Assembly (NCBI GenBank): GCA_963969595.1
Contig: OZ018416.1
Coordinates: 11,238,065 to 11,302,064, forward strand
Source: Neckera pumila
Taxonomy: Eukaryota > Streptophyta > Bryopsida > Hypnales > Neckeraceae
Length of the DNA: 64,000 nucleotides
Direction of reading: 5' to 3'
The translations under genes and the position numbers were made by a program. The notes under the pieces were generated by a model that saw nothing but the letters and a program-made list of their open reading frames with translations, did no database searches and was not told the DNA's origin. This document shows, piece after piece, positions 22,095 to 34,865 of this stretch; position 1 is the stretch's first letter, and every line of letters starts with the position of its first letter.

Positions 22095-23609
22095 GTCACT
22101 ATGAAACTTCTAAAGTAGCAGAATTAAGGCTACGAGGAATCCGACAACCTTTGCAAGTTTAGAAAACATCATTTTGAAAGAAGTTAATTGAACCGTTGCA
22201 ATAGAAATTCTAAAATCTAATCTCCTTCAAATCACTCGACACTCAAACCTTCCGAAATCCAATTTTTGTGTTGGATACCATAGAAGTCTCCAAATTCATG
22301 TGTTGAAGAGCATCCATCTCCTTCAAACTCACCTCTTAAAAGCACATGTTTCTAAACTCAAGAACACACGTCTTTTCATTGGCATCCCAAGAACTCAAAA
22401 ATCAATGCCAATAGAAGGGACTCAAATCTTCAATGACACACTAAAGCCACCCTAAAGCTTGAATTTCACTTCAAAATCCTACATCTCAAACTTCCTATAT
22501 TATTAAATGTTCATTTTTGTCATACGGATTCCGTTGGTTCATACAAACATACGGATTACGTGGGCTTCGAAGTGTCCCATTCGCATGTAAACAACAACCA
22601 TTATGCCAATACACATATTGTGTCTCTTCCGTGTATATTACCATTGTGTTTAAATCGCACAGAAATTGTGTGTAACCAATTCCGTACGATTCAATGTCTA
22701 AATAATGCTTGACGAAAGCGTCACTAATTACGTCTTGAATCAACTTGTATGGAATCCGTGTGACATGGACATTGATTGAAGGCATTTATCAAAAAATAGA
22801 AAGAAAAGTTGTGAAATTTTTTTGCAAAAAAAAGCAGTTTTTAACATTGCTAAAAATATCTGCAGTCTTCTTTCAAAAAAGAACAGTTCTTAACCATCAT
22901 AATTTCGTCAAAAACAAATATTTTATGAAAAATTTTACAAATATTTTTCTAGGAATACACAAAAGCTTACATAATCACTAAAAATATCCAAAGTGTGATT
23001 TGAAAAATATCCAACTCTCAGCCATCACAATTTTGTCAAAAAATATATTTTTCGAATTTTTTTTAGATACAAAAAAATTCTTGCATGACATACCTTAAAA
23101 AGGAAATTGAAAAAAAAAATTTACATTGCCAAAAATATCCAAACTGAAGTCCATTGTGGAAAACAAACAAACTCTTAACTATTTCAATTTTGTAAAAAAC
23201 AAATCACAAAATTCTTGAATTTTTTTGGATGCACTACAGAGCCAACACAATTTAATGCAAAAGAAGAAGATTTTTTTTTCATTTTTTCATTTTTTTAACA
23301 TGGCAAATGAATCTCTAAGAACAATGAATAGTTTTAAGTATGAAAAAAATCACAACCATTTCAACAGGTGATTCATGTGGTGTTTTGGTTAAAAATTACC
23401 TTTGTATTTGTGAGATTGTTGATTTAAAATTGGCCACCATGAAGCAAGATCGGGCAACTAATAGTGGGCCTAGTCTAGAATATTCTAGATAGGATAAAAA
23501 AACAAATGTTTGTTGATTTGGATATTGCATGGATCTTTTTTTTAAAGTTTTTTGTTGATTTGGCACAAATTAACAAAATGGTCAAAGAATTTTGTTGATT
23601 TGGATTATA
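22095..23609. other. Flank of the Harbinger fossil, no gene recognised
   Basis: A 96-residue reading frame on the minus strand (22495-22785) is open but unrecognised. Its composition is less AT-extreme than its surroundings, so it may be a remnant of coding sequence. The remainder is AT-rich with runs of A and T. Copies of TTTGTTGATTTGG before 23610, matched in inverse after 24485, suggest an older foldback enclosing the next element. Confidence 0.35.
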
Positions 23610-24485
23610 CAGTGGGGTACAATTCATTTATACAAATTGCTTATTGTGCCATTCAAGTTTTCTTTGCATAGTATAGAAAAAAACTAGAATTTTTTGTCTT
23701 GCAAAACTAGTACTCAATTATTACGCAATTCTAATGAAGCATACCAAATTTCAGTTCCAAAAACGCAAAATTCCATTTTTGATGAATTTTTTAAGCCAAT
23801 TTGCATGGTTATACATAATATTTTATAGAAAACAAGGGGTGATGAATTATTTTAATTCAATTGCTTAGATATGTAGGAAACATCCATATGCACATCTTTC
23901 ATATTTAAAAACATCCCCTTAAGTAACAAAAATATGAGCAAGGAAGAGTTAAATGTGAGGCATTATATGACCAAACTTTGTCAAATAAATATTTCTAATT
24001 TTTAACTAGATTTTGCTATTTGACATGCACATTGTAACTAATTTTGTAAATTTGAACATGATGGTTCAATTACTTTGCCAAAATCTACTTAAAATATAGA
24101 AATATCTATTTTATAAAGTTTGGTCATATGACACCTTATATTGAACTTGTTGTAGATAATATTTTTGTTATTTAAGGGTTGTTTCTTTTAATATGAAAGA
24201 TGTGCATATAGATGTTTCCTACATATTTACAAAATTGAGGTAAGAAAATTCATCACCAATTGTTTTCTACAAAATATCATGTACAACTATGCAAATTGGC
24301 TTTAAAAATTCACCAAAAGTGAAATTTTGCATTTTCGGAATTAAAATTTGGTATGCTTGATTGGGATTGTGTATTAAGTATTGAGTATTAACAATGAAAG
24401 ACAAAAAATTCCATATTTTTCTAGCCTATGCAAACAAAATTTGAATGGCACAATAAACAATTCGTAAATGAACTGTACCCCACTA
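23610..24485. repeat. Long foldback element with GTGGGGTAC ends
   Basis: Two arms of about 430 bp mirror each other around position 24045. Ends are CAGTGGGGTACAATTC and TAGTGGGGTACAGTTC (minus strand). A TA dinucleotide flanks each side (23608-23609, 24486-24487), which would suit a Tc1/mariner-type insertion but is weak evidence in AT-rich DNA. The element at 45173-46041 is a second copy with the same internal order (GATATGTAGGAAACATCCATAT near each mid-arm). Non-coding. Confidence 0.75.
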
Positions 24486-24659
24486 TATAATGTCCACATC
24501 AACCAACAAATCAACACTTTTTTGTTCATTTTTTTCATTTTGACTTAGAAGAGTTTCAAATAATTTTTTGGCATTTGGACAATGTTAAAATCACCAATGT
24601 TGGAGTTCCATGTAAAATGGAATTTTCTTTTCAAACTAGATCATTCACAATTCTGTACT

Positions 24660-25000
24660 TTTTAAAGTTAGTAGACTTTGGTGACCATTTCAGCAAAGTA
24701 GAATAACATTTTTCAAAAAATTTTGAACCAAAAAAAGTTGGGAAATCAAGCTAAATTTTATCTCCAAATTTTTTTTTGCAATTTGAAGTCTCCAATCATA
24801 AGTTATGAGCAAAGTTCAGAGAGGGTTTTGGAATGGAAATTTTCTTTGACATTTCTAAACACCCTCTCTGAATTTTGTCCATGACTTTTTAAGAAAAATT
24901 TCTAGCTTGATTTCCAAACTTTTAATAGTTCAAGGTTTTTTGAAATAAATAATTCTACTATGCCTAAACGGACACCAAAGTCTTCTGACTTAACAAAAGA
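24660..25000. repeat. Foldback repeat
   Basis: Left motifs GACTTTGGTG, AGTAGAATAA, AAATCAAGCTA and CAGAGAGGGT recur inverted on the right as ACCCTCTCTG, TAGCTTGATTT, AATTCTACTATG and ACACCAAAGTC. The repeat is old and imperfect; no end motif or target duplication is resolved. Confidence 0.6.
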
Positions 25001-25069
25001 AGTGATTTTGTTTTTGCAAGACATATACGAATAAATTTCTACTCTACTTTAATCAAAGCAATTACAACA

Positions 25070-25215
25070 TGGTCCATTGGCTATTGTGTGGCCTCCCATT
25101 TGGGAGGTCAAGGATTCAAACCCGGCCACCCACTTGATGGAGCTGCCCGTGTAGAGGGGCTGAAATAAATACTATTTTTTTAATTTTTTTTAATTTTTTA
25201 ATTTTTTTTTATTTT
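25070..25215 (+). mobile_element. tRNA-like SINE (candidate)
   Basis: An A-box-like TGGTCCATTGG (25070-25080) is followed 31 nt later by a B-box-like GGATTCAAACC (25112-25122). Between them is a hairpin CCTCCCATTTGGGAGG in the anticodon-stem position, and an AT-rich tail follows from 25165. This layout matches tRNA-derived SINEs, which use an internal RNA polymerase III promoter. A functional tRNA is excluded because no acceptor stem pairs. A second candidate with the same plan is at 40183. Confidence 0.5.
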
Positions 25216-25844
25216 AAAAAATAAATTCAATATTTTTTAAATTTTTTTGTAAAACTTTTTTAATTTGTCCAAAACAATATTGATTTCGTGAAGAAAATAC
25301 ACGGATACAATGGTGTATGAAAGTGTCAAATTTGCACGATTACAATGCATGATTCAATGATATGGAAGTAGCACACTTCAGTTCATATCAATCCAATACA
25401 TCAAACATACAGAAGTCGTGCCTATTTTAACACACGGAATTAGTGCAGTAATGGTACGCAGGTATGAATTCACGACTTCTGTACGACAAAAATGGACATT
25501 CCGTAGTATAGGAAGTTCAAGATGTGGTCATAGAGTAAGCCTGAGCACTTGGCTTGTTCTTGCTTCAAGTGCAAACAAGCCCACTACGTGGCCTGCCATA
25601 GTCTACGCCTAATGAATTTGCCTGCAATGGTACATAGAGTGTAAATTGTGTCCCCAAATTGGTGTATATAAGACCAATTCTCCACCTCATACTAAACATG
25701 CACAAGATTACCGAACAAAAAAAGCGCACAATACTTAAACCCTTACAGTTTGCAATACACTTTTTGGAATGAAGTGCAATAAATTTGGGTACCCAAAGTG
25801 AGCAGGAATTTGGAATCAATGCTCTGATGTGAACACGTAGATAT

Positions 25845-25883
25845 CACTATAAAAAAAAACTACGTTTTAGGTTTCTTATAGTG
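25845..25883. mobile_element. Minimal 39-bp CACTA derivative, TSD TAT
   Basis: CACTATAAAAAAAAACTACG meets an inverted partner closing GGTTTCTTATAGTG. TAT flanks both sides (25842-25844 and 25884-25886). It looks like two CACTA terminal repeats with nearly all the interior deleted. Because it is so short, chance cannot be fully excluded, but the right end equals the CTTATAGTG terminus of the larger elements here. Confidence 0.55.
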
Positions 25884-26339
25884 TATGTATACAGTCATTA
25901 ATAATCAAAAACATTAAATTGTGCTCTGGTGTGAAGCGTAGAAAACGTAATCCTACCCTGGCAAAATCCACGAACCTTCGTGAATTTGGAAAAACCAGTT
26001 CCAATACATACCATGTGAACAAAACAAGATATTTTGAGAACTTGCATTGTTAGGTTGTATCACTAATGCAATAAATTAGCCTGGTATGCAGCGACCCTAA
26101 CCAATTTGGACCAATTTTAAGCATGCTCAAATCTTTTTTTCAAAATTTTGGATTTTTTGCATATGCTAAAATGACAAACCACTTTTTCTTGTCTCATGTA
26201 TTTGGTATTGAAGTAGGGTCTTCATTTTTTAAGGCAATGAGTTTGCAATGTTCTATTATTAATGGTCAATTTTTATAAATAATTTGTATGCCTGTAGTGA
26301 TGGTTTTTATTATATAAACCTAAGAGCATAAGCTCATAA

Positions 26340-27140
26340 GCCTAGAAGAATGTATACCTATGCTATATGAGTGGTAAAAATTTCATGAAGTTTGACCATA
26401 CAAATTGGAAGATATCAACATTCAAAGTTGGAAAAAAAAAATTTGAACCCTGGCCAACAATTTCAAATGATTTGACTATCGTTTGTGGAATTTTTTTGCA
26501 CTACAGAATTTTCAAAACAAATTCGTGTTGAAGAATTGAGTAGAAAGTCTAGGGAATTTAAAAACAAAATAAAACACTTGATTATCATTCTTTACAGAAT
26601 TATTAAGTAGTAGGTTCAAAATTGAAAGAAAAAGTAAATCGTTAGTAGCTCTAAGATGGGATTGAAATACAATAATCCCAATGGTGGGATTATTTTATCA
26701 AGCAGATGCTTTTCCAAACCATTTTTTTGAAAAATTATGAAAATTGCATTAATAAATGAATCCTATAAGTTATTTTTTCCAAGCAAATGCTTAGATTGCC
26801 TGAAAAACAAGACTGTTCATAACTTTCACATTACTAATCCAAATGGAATGAATCAAAGCTTTACATGTAGACAAAGACAAGGTCTATAAGAAAAAAAAAT
26901 TAAAAATTAAATTTTAAGTTTTTGTGGATTTTTTTTCTCTACCTAATAATGTGAAAATGATGTTTAAGATGGCATAACTCCCAAGCACCAATTGGAATAA
27001 AAATTATATTTCCCATGAAGCTAATCAATTTTTCTATCTCTTGTAAAAGTTTCAAAAAAATTCACCGAAAATTGAGGTTATAGGAACTTGCCCAAATTCC
27101 TAGAGTCTCCCTAGGGGACTCTTTGTCCTTTAGGGATTAA
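26340..27140 (-). mobile_element. TTAA-ended element, copy 5, left end lost
   Basis: The right end reads TTTGTCCTTTAGGGATTAA (27122-27140), with subterminal GTCTCCCTAGGGGAC just inside. Moving left it matches copies 1 and 4 in reverse: AAGCTAATCAATTTTTCTATC, the mirrored GAATCAAAGCTTTACATG block, and CAAATTGGAAGATATCAACA. The expected left terminus was not found; alignment fades near 26340. Confidence 0.7.
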
Positions 27141-28218
27141 AATGCATCTTACTAATGGACATCTTACCATCCTCATATGTTTTTTGGGATGGTATTAGGA
27201 ATCTATATCTTAAAAAGAACAGTGTGGATTATTGATAAGATTTTATGTGTCCTAAGGCATATACATTCATGATCAACATTGCCCCAAATGCTCCACAAAC
27301 ATTTGGATAAAAAAGAATCATGTTCTAGATATTGATTTTACAAGATGTATAAAATTAGATTATGAAAGGCTACAAATTAAAGCCTGTTGTTGATTTTGAG
27401 ACAATACTTTAAAAATTCATAATTTTTTATATAGTGTCCAAATCATGTATGCTGAATTGTATTTGAAACTTAGAATTCTCTTTTAGCTATTTAATAAGAA
27501 TAACTATGCTTAGTTGTTAGTTGTAATGCGTGTCAATTATAAGTGTGCATATCTTAAATGATTTTGGATCAACTAGGCACCTGTCAATGTATTCAATCTA
27601 ATTGAGGGTGTTGAAGATGAAGAGTGTGATGCTCAGTCATATCCAATTTGTCATAAGCTCGAGGGATGCAGTAAGCATAAGAAGTAGCCATATAGGTATG
27701 AACAAATGTAGGGTGCTAAAAAAACATTGTGGTAAAAAATTATAAATTGATTTTATATAATATAGTGTGAGGAAAATGTCATTGGATGTCTTCAAAATAC
27801 TATAGGGTATGGAATGATAGGTCCCATTAGAAAATTAGTAGACCTAATATACCCCCCTTTATATTCTTTTTTTTGGACAAAAGTCTTAAATAGTGGTGCC
27901 TTGTGAGTGGCATATTGGTCAAGTATGGTAGTGTGCTCTAAAACCAACCTTTTTCTTCAAACCATCCATTAGGTGGCTCATAAACGGATACATGATGGAC
28001 TATTGATTATGTAAGAGAAGAGGAAGAGTTAGTTCATCTTCTCCAATGGATGGTACATACTTCATTAAAAGTTGGTTTAGGAGCCACAGTAAGTCCATTT
28101 CTAATTAAATGGATAGGCGTTCATTAATTTTTTTCAAAATGAGAATTGGTAGATCAACTACCTTCTTACATATGCTAAGAAATCTGAAATAATAATTAGC
28201 TCAAGCTTCCATTCATGT
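27141..28218. other. Intergenic, no gene
   Basis: AT-rich DNA. A partial MITE-like end (GGTAGTGTGCTCTAAAACC near 27929) resembles the TAAGGTAG group but its partner is not clear. Confidence 0.4.
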
Positions 28219-29187
28219 TTAACCCCTTACCGCCCAAGAGGACGAAAAGTGTCCCCACACAAACTTTGAAGCACTATAACTTTTGCATTGAATGTCCAAA
28301 TTCAATAAAAAATTGTCGGAAAAATTGCGCATACCAATCTAGTATTTATGGTAAAATTTTCAGATCAATCCAACACAAATTGCGTTTGCGAGAGCCATTT
28401 GAAGTTCACAGGGTCAATTTTTGTTCAGCACACTCCGTTGTGATAAATGCAACTTTGGGGGCTTGTATCATTTTCCAAAAATGTTTGTTTTCAATAAAAT
28501 TTGTTGGATATTGTATCCCTTAAGGTCTAGTTATTGTGGTAAAATTTTCATGCCAATCCAAGTTGTTTTGAATTCTTGGGAGCAATTCGAGTTCAAAATC
28601 TAGATATTATTGCATTTCAGTCAACTTCGGCGGCTCATAACTACTTCTTACATGATCTTTTTTCAAAAATTCTTGTTGGAGAAGTTGCGTATACTTGTCC
28701 AGTTCTTGTGGCTAAAATTTCATATCAATCCAAGAAGTTTTGATTGTCTGAGAAGCATTTTAGTAGAAGGAGGTTCAATTGTAGATGTGATTTTTTACTC
28801 CTTTTTTCACTGTTTCTGGACATTTCAAATCCATTTTGTAGACACAATGATTCATTTTTATGAAATCATTTTCACCCAGGTGTTTATATTCTGGTTTTGA
28901 ATCACTTTATAGCTCAAAGTTTTTTCATTTGAGTAAGTTTAGAAATCAAATTTCACCTCCAAATGTGTTTTTAAGAAAATTTCAGCACCTTTATTGAACA
29001 CTAAAACATTATAATCTTTCAATTTAAACGGGCAAATGACCCCAAATTTGTTCTACACCATCTAAAACATACACACTACAATATTGTATGGTTGAGATCT
29101 TCATACATCACTCTAATTTTGACTTTTCAGACTTGCAAAGGCAGGCATTTTTTAAGCATGGTTGGACTTTGGGCGATGAGGGGTTAA
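28219..29187 (+). mobile_element. TTAA-ended element, copy 6 (divergent)
   Basis: A 969-bp element with ends TTAACCCCTTACCGCCCAAG and TTAACCCCTCATCGCCCAAA (minus strand), so both termini and both TTAA copies are intact. The interior differs from classes I and II, with internal repetition of GGTAAAATTTTCA(G/T)-like phrases (near 28351, 28539 and 28711), but is equally non-coding. The overlapping short reading frames within it are judged spurious. Confidence 0.8.
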
Positions 29188-30295
29188 GTAAAGGTCACAC
29201 TTAGGAACCTATCTATTACTTTTTGCATGCCTCAATGTTTGTTTTTGGTAAAGCCATATCTTTTTTTAGACCATTTAAGAGTGGATTTTGCAAAGGCTAG
29301 AAGTCAAAAATAGGTTCCTATGGCAAAATTCTTTGAAAACTCATAACTAATTCATAAAAGCTCCAAAAAATGTGAAACCACTTGGGTTAGATTTTGCATC
29401 AATTTTTTTTCAAGTGAAAAATAAGAAAAAAATATTTTTATGCATTTGAATCCATCAAAAAAGCCCAACAATCCTTAAAGTGTTGCTTTTAGAGCCACCT
29501 ACTTTAATCAATTTTCAAATGTTGGATAGGTTGTTTCCGGGCAATTGCCTATGGCTGTCAAATCTTTGTGGATTTACAAGAAATTGGCAATTTAGGGTTC
29601 AGTGCTAGCGATTGATCTTTTGATGCTTCTCTTTATTGTCCATTTTCATTTATGTTCCTATATTTGTGTTGTAGTGTAGGTGTTTGAACATGTAGCTGAT
29701 TGATAGAATTTTAGAAATGCATTTTTCCGACATGTGGGCATCTGCTATTGATTTTTTAAACATTCAGATTTTGAAAAAATTATGGCAGTGCACATTTGGA
29801 TTTAGTTTTAGAAGTTGACTTTTCTTCCTATTGCCATAACTTGCACAAAACTACATCACTATACACAATCCTAGCTAAATCAAAGATTTTATGCCACATT
29901 TATAGATTTTAAGACTTTGCATTTACAAGAATGTGATTGAGCTTGGGTAATTTTATGTGTAAAAGAATCTCAAACCCTATTTGTTAACTTCGAACTCTAC
30001 ACCAGATTTCTAGATCTAAGTAGTCATTAGTGGGGAAAAAAAACTTCATAAAAAACTTAGTGTAAGAAAAAAAAATGTAGTAGAAAGAAAACATAAACTA
30101 AAATAGCATATCATATATTCATGGCAATTGAGAACTATAAGTAACGGAAGCCTCCTTTTTAATGACCCAAAGTAGAAAATTACATAATGATAGCATGCCT
30201 AAAAAAAAATTTACAAAAGATAATACCCCCCTATAAAATATTTGGTGTTTGCACCTATCCCCTTATTTTTTCACACACTGCACCCCTCGAGGTCA
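29188..30295. other. Intergenic, no gene
   Basis: AT-rich DNA without supported features. Confidence 0.4.
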
Positions 30296-31027
30296 TAAGG
30301 TAGGGTGCTCTAAAAGCACCCCTATTCTAAAAACGACCATTAATATAGAGGTACATTTTTCCTCTTTAATGTATCGATAGTGTACATTTCAGGAGTGGTT
30401 GCTATCAGAGCCCCTTTGCGTTTCAACTTCAAAAATTCGTAACTAATTCTAGAAAGGTTCAAAAACTGTGAAACAACTTGGATTTGATGCCAATTCCATT
30501 TTCCTTCCTGTAGAAATTTACTGAAAATTGTTTCAAGTAAGGTAGAAACACCTATACTCAACCAGGGTCTGAAACCCAACTTGTAGTATGCATGTATTTT
30601 CAACCAAAGCTAAAACAGGTTTACAATCGAAGATTTGAATGCTTTTTTTTTCCCTTTTCAAGGTTGGAACTAAGAATGTCATGACACATGTCCTAAAGTG
30701 TTATAAAGTGTGCAAAAAGTAGTGAGTGGGAAAGTCGTCTCTTGATTGATTGGAATTGGATGGCTCTAAACATTGGGTATGGGTTTAGATTACTTTTGGG
30801 CTTCCAAAAATCACAAATATTTCAGTTTTGGGAATAAAATTACCAAAAATTTATAGTCTCCATATTTCCTATCTTCCTACTTGGGAAAAATTTGCATTGC
30901 TTATTATTGTTCATGATCTGTTTCAAAGTCCCTTAAAATGATTGGGTATGGATGCAATTACCTTAGTTTAGCTTCCCACCAAATGCAATCAACTCTTAAA
31001 AAGCTGCTTTAAGAGCAAACTACCTTA
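30296..31027. mobile_element. MITE with TAAGGTAG..GCTCT ends
   Basis: The left end TAAGGTAGGGTGCTCTAAAA is complementary, with a few mismatches, to the right end TTTAAGAGCAAACTACCTTA. The 732-bp interior is non-coding. It is related by ends to 46077-46481 and more loosely to 3575-3970. Confidence 0.65.
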
Positions 31028-31378
31028 CAGTATTTGCATCCAGCTGACAAAGGGTGTCTGCAATTTGTCTTGCAATCTGATTCAGTTGAGGACCAGCCCT
31101 TTTTTTACTATTTGAGAAAGTGCCACGATGGTGATCATTTAAAATTTGGTGAAGCATTCAATTTCTACATTCATCCATCTTTTGGACCAAATAACACTTT
31201 CAATCATATTCATGCACTTTTCGTCCAAATTTGGCAACTTCATCCACATTTTAAATAGAAATGGTAAATTTTTGACGAAAAAAGATTACTTTTATGTGGC
31301 GAAAAGTAGACATTTATTTTGAAATGGTGGAATCTGGCCCCATGGTGCCAAAAAAAAAAAGGGTTGTTGAGGACATGA

Positions 31379-31763
31379 GAACATCCCCACTCTAGAAATG
31401 GCCAAATGGCACGGCCAGGGAGCATTTGGAGTGTGATTGACCAAGCCCGGCCCATATGCCCCACGGCAACACGGGCTACGAACACAGGAAACCGGGTTTA
31501 CACGCCCCTAAAGTGCCACCTCCTGAATGCCAACTTGGGAAAGACATTCATTAATGAAAAGGTCTCTCAAAACTTGGGAACAAAGATAAAATAACCCATA
31601 CTGAGCCGCAAACAAGGCTCTTCATTTGGCCGGGTGCTCTTCAAATTTGGCCGTGCCCGGCCATTTTTTGGCCCTCGCCGTGTGTGCTGTGGGGCACGCA
31701 TTATGGCCAGGCACGGCCATTTGCCCAGTTTGAGCCACTTGTTGAGTTGGAGTGAGGATGCTC
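31379..31763. mobile_element. Tourist-like MITE (GAACATCCCCACTC ends)
   Basis: Clearly the same element as 40954-41371. Both share CACGGCCAGGGAGCATTTGG-like left parts, the CCCGGCCATTTTTTGGCCC palindrome in the middle and GGAGTGAGGATGCTC right ends. In this copy the flanking trinucleotides are no longer identical. It is GC-richer than its surroundings, which creates short reading frames on both strands that are not genes. Confidence 0.8.
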
Positions 31764-33108
31764 GGAGGACATTGCGTGAAAGTTCGGGGTTAGGTGACGT
31801 TTTCCTTGTGTACCAGAAAAATCAGTAACGGACTTGTACATTTTAGAGGTACCTCTTCTCAGCTGCTTCTTCTCACCCAAAATTTGATAAACTTACACTG
31901 TGACTGGACCTTCATTTCTACATTCAAAACGAGTTGAAAAATGGTAAACCTCTTATTACAAATCTGTCAATTTTTGTGAGCATTTCAAAGCCTAACGTTA
32001 AAAAAGTTACAATCACCTGCAATGATTTCATTCCGAAGGCTTCAAGGACACGGCCCCTACAACCATGGTAGTCACCAAAATGCTCTTATTATTGGACCAA
32101 TAGGTGCAATCTTTGTTTTTAAAGTGAACCATGAAGTCATCCATTGGCCACTTTTGGTCCTCACAAGTTTCAATCCAATTTCAATGTAGTGACATACTAA
32201 TGAATCAATTACCAAATTATATTAAGAAAATAAAAAAAAGTTCAAGGTCTTTCACTTTTTGGAAGCGAAAGAATAAAAAAAATCTTCTACACTATTCTAA
32301 CAATTAAACCTCGAGATTTTTCAAAAACTTCAAAATCAAAGAAGAAAGAAGAAAGAAAATTCCAATCACTTTTTTGAAATCACTATACCTACATTAAATA
32401 GGGGTATTAAGGGAATCCATACTAATTAGTCAACATTCCACATTATATAAATATCTACCTTGAGTTGTACATTTTGTCTCAAATATTTACAATTTCTAAA
32501 GAATGGTCCCTTTAATTATTTGGTCCCCTTAATACCTCTATTTAGTGTAGTAGTTAAGGTTGGCATTTTTATTGAATAAAATTTAATTCGGTTACAATAT
32601 GAGTTTTTGGGGCAAATGTCTCCAAATAGGAATAATTTTTTTTCATCATACAATTTTTTTTTGAAAAAATAATTTCCCCAAAATTCAAGAATCTATTTTT
32701 ACAATTATTTTTTGTCAACCCCGGACCACCAAATATAGTATTTTAACTGGACCCCTTATAGAACCGGGAGAAATCAGAGTCACCTACAAAATTATTGTCG
32801 CAACAATTGATTCGATTTTTGTTTTGAATTTGATACAATATTGAGAGCAGCCCTACCACAACACGCTCAAGCAAATCAATGAAGAACATTCCTTTACCAT
32901 AGATGATCAATGGTACATAATGTTTAGAGGTCATTTGTGGCAGGTTGTTGTGGAGACTAAAATACTGTTTCAGCCCACACTAATTGTATCGTTAACAAAT
33001 ATTGTGACTTTGGTAATTTGTGTCACCCGACACCCGCTCCAATTGTTCAAATCCCTGTAGCCTTCAGCACATCGTGGAGATCACACATCGATGCTCAGTT
33101 AGCGGATT
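31764..33108. other. Intergenic; fragment of a dispersed palindrome
   Basis: The stretch 32048-32155 repeats part of the 1602-1774 palindrome (GTAGTCACCAAAATGCTC then GGACCAATAGGTGCA). Nothing else is identified. Confidence 0.45.
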
Positions 33109-33370
33109 GAGCTTATAGTTGTATGACGAGCCTCAAGGCAGAAGTAAAGCCCAGGGGGAAATGTAAATGAAAAGACCCCCTATTTTGTGCCGTCTTTTAT
33201 CAATAGTTAACACATGTTCTAGCTAATTTGGGGCCTCTGATTGCAAATATGAACTCAGAATTTGCAAAAAAATTCATGCGTAGCAAATAAAATATTCCTG
33301 CGTTTTCCCAAGAGTAAAACAGGGGGGCAAAACGGCCTGCGCAAGAGGCTCGTCATACAACTATAAGCTC
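33109..33370. repeat. Perfect 26-bp inverted repeat around a 210-bp loop
   Basis: The 26 bases at 33109-33134, starting GAGCTTATAGTTG, are exactly complementary to 33345-33370. Perfect arms in otherwise old sequence suggest a recent insertion or selection. The GC content rises here compared with DNA to the left, marking the approach to the peroxidase gene. No target duplication was found. Confidence 0.7.
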
Positions 33371-34439
33371 GACTAAGCTCGACCCAGCTAGCGCTGGCAC
33401 AAGCTGTGCAACAACGGCGGAACCAAAGCGGAAACTCCGGGATAGTAGTCGTCAATGGCTGTTGACTCGCTTCAACTGTAACGGTTACTCCGTATTATCC
33501 ACCAGGCTCAGAAAGTCTCTGGAACTCTTTCTCAGAGCAATCATGCAGCAAGTGTAGGCAGCGCCACCACTGACTTTCGCTTCGTGCAGCTTCTCGATAC
33601 CTACACAGGCTTGTCTTATTAGTGCATGCGTGTCACACTAATCCATCCAATTTACACTCATTGTACAAGTAGTGCAGGTTCAATACTCCTGTATGGAACC
33701 AATTTCCACAAAAGTGGAATTTCAAGTGTGATGCATGACACTAAACAAATTCTTTGGGTGACGCGTATTTCCCCTTCACTACACTACGATCTGGATTTAG
33801 TGTCACTTACACTAACTGATTCAAAAACGCTACTCTTGATTATTTTTACCAACTATATATGGAGATCCTCGTTTTTGAATATCGGCAGTATTGGCATTTT
33901 GTAAAATATAGTCAGCTTCTATTGTAGTAAAAGTTATAGCCTTAAATAAATAGTCATTGCTAATACTAGCCAAACCTATATGTAGAAACAGAGACAAGAA
34001 ACGTCTGCATGAGGAATCACAGGAATACTTAATATAATAGAAGAAGGTGGGTGACACTAAAACAGTTTTTAGTTTAGTAGGACAAACAGTGCAGCTAGCT
34101 CACGAACTCTCACACTCACTGTCAGGCTAGCTGGCTTTGGCTGTACGCTTCATGTAACTCGGTTCCACCAGACGCTCGACGAACGCAGCAAGGGACTCTT
34201 GCCATGGTTTCTCGTTTGCTGACTGCGGCATTGCCGCGCTTCTGTCAGTACGGCCTCTTGGGTCAACCCCGGATCCCGACTTTTGAATTTGGCAACCTTA
34301 TGTAATTTGTCGGTTTGAAATTCGGTGAGTGGGCTTCGAATTCGATCGATCTGGGATCCTTGCTACCGAAGTTTCTGCGAAGTCGAATCAGAAACTATTC
34401 GATAATAGCGTTCCGTTTGTAACGCGCCATGGATTGGAG

Positions 34440-34445
34440 TATAAA
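34440..34445 (+). promoter_or_regulatory. Candidate TATA box of the peroxidase gene
   Basis: TATAAA in the context GGAGTATAAAGG, 426 bp upstream of the start codon; it would give a 5' leader of about 390 nt. This is the best TATA match in the GC-neutral stretch before the gene; the transcription start is not demonstrated. Confidence 0.4.
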
Positions 34446-34865
34446 GGTTGATTTTCTGGGAAGAGTTCGTCACTTGCACCACCAGATCGACCTTGCGTGT
34501 TCAACAATCCGACCTTGGGTTGAATTGCTTATTCAACAATCAATTACTAATCCGCGAATCAATTTCTTCATAAATAGATCGATATCCCCCAGTTGGATTT
34601 GCATCCCAGGCCAGCAGCACTCCAAAATTTAAACTTCAGCCATCACGCCGCAGCATACGAGCTGTACTTTGTGGGCGCCTACCTAGCTGACCGGCTGAAT
34701 TGCTCTGAAGATCGACGTGGATTAGTTTGCTTGAGTGATCGATATTGATCCGGCCTGGCCTCATCGAAGTTTTCAGCTCAGAGATTAGATTCCAGACACT
34801 TGGTTCGATCGACTACGCCCAGTTTAATTCAAGCTTCCGTGAAAGTTGTGCGAAAAGGGTGCGAC

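Noticed and set aside
22495..22785. 96-residue open frame on the minus strand as a gene
   Set aside because: Open but unrecognised, no flanking exons found; kept only as a possible remnant.
31240..31828. GC-richer frames on both strands (up to 81 residues)
   Set aside because: They fall inside a Tourist-like MITE also present at 40954-41371, where the frames are not the same.
34203..34304. 33-codon frame beginning MVSRLLTAALPRFCQYG with a presequence-like helix
   Set aside because: Too short to support as a gene; it lies upstream of the candidate TATA box of the peroxidase gene, and no continuing exon was found.
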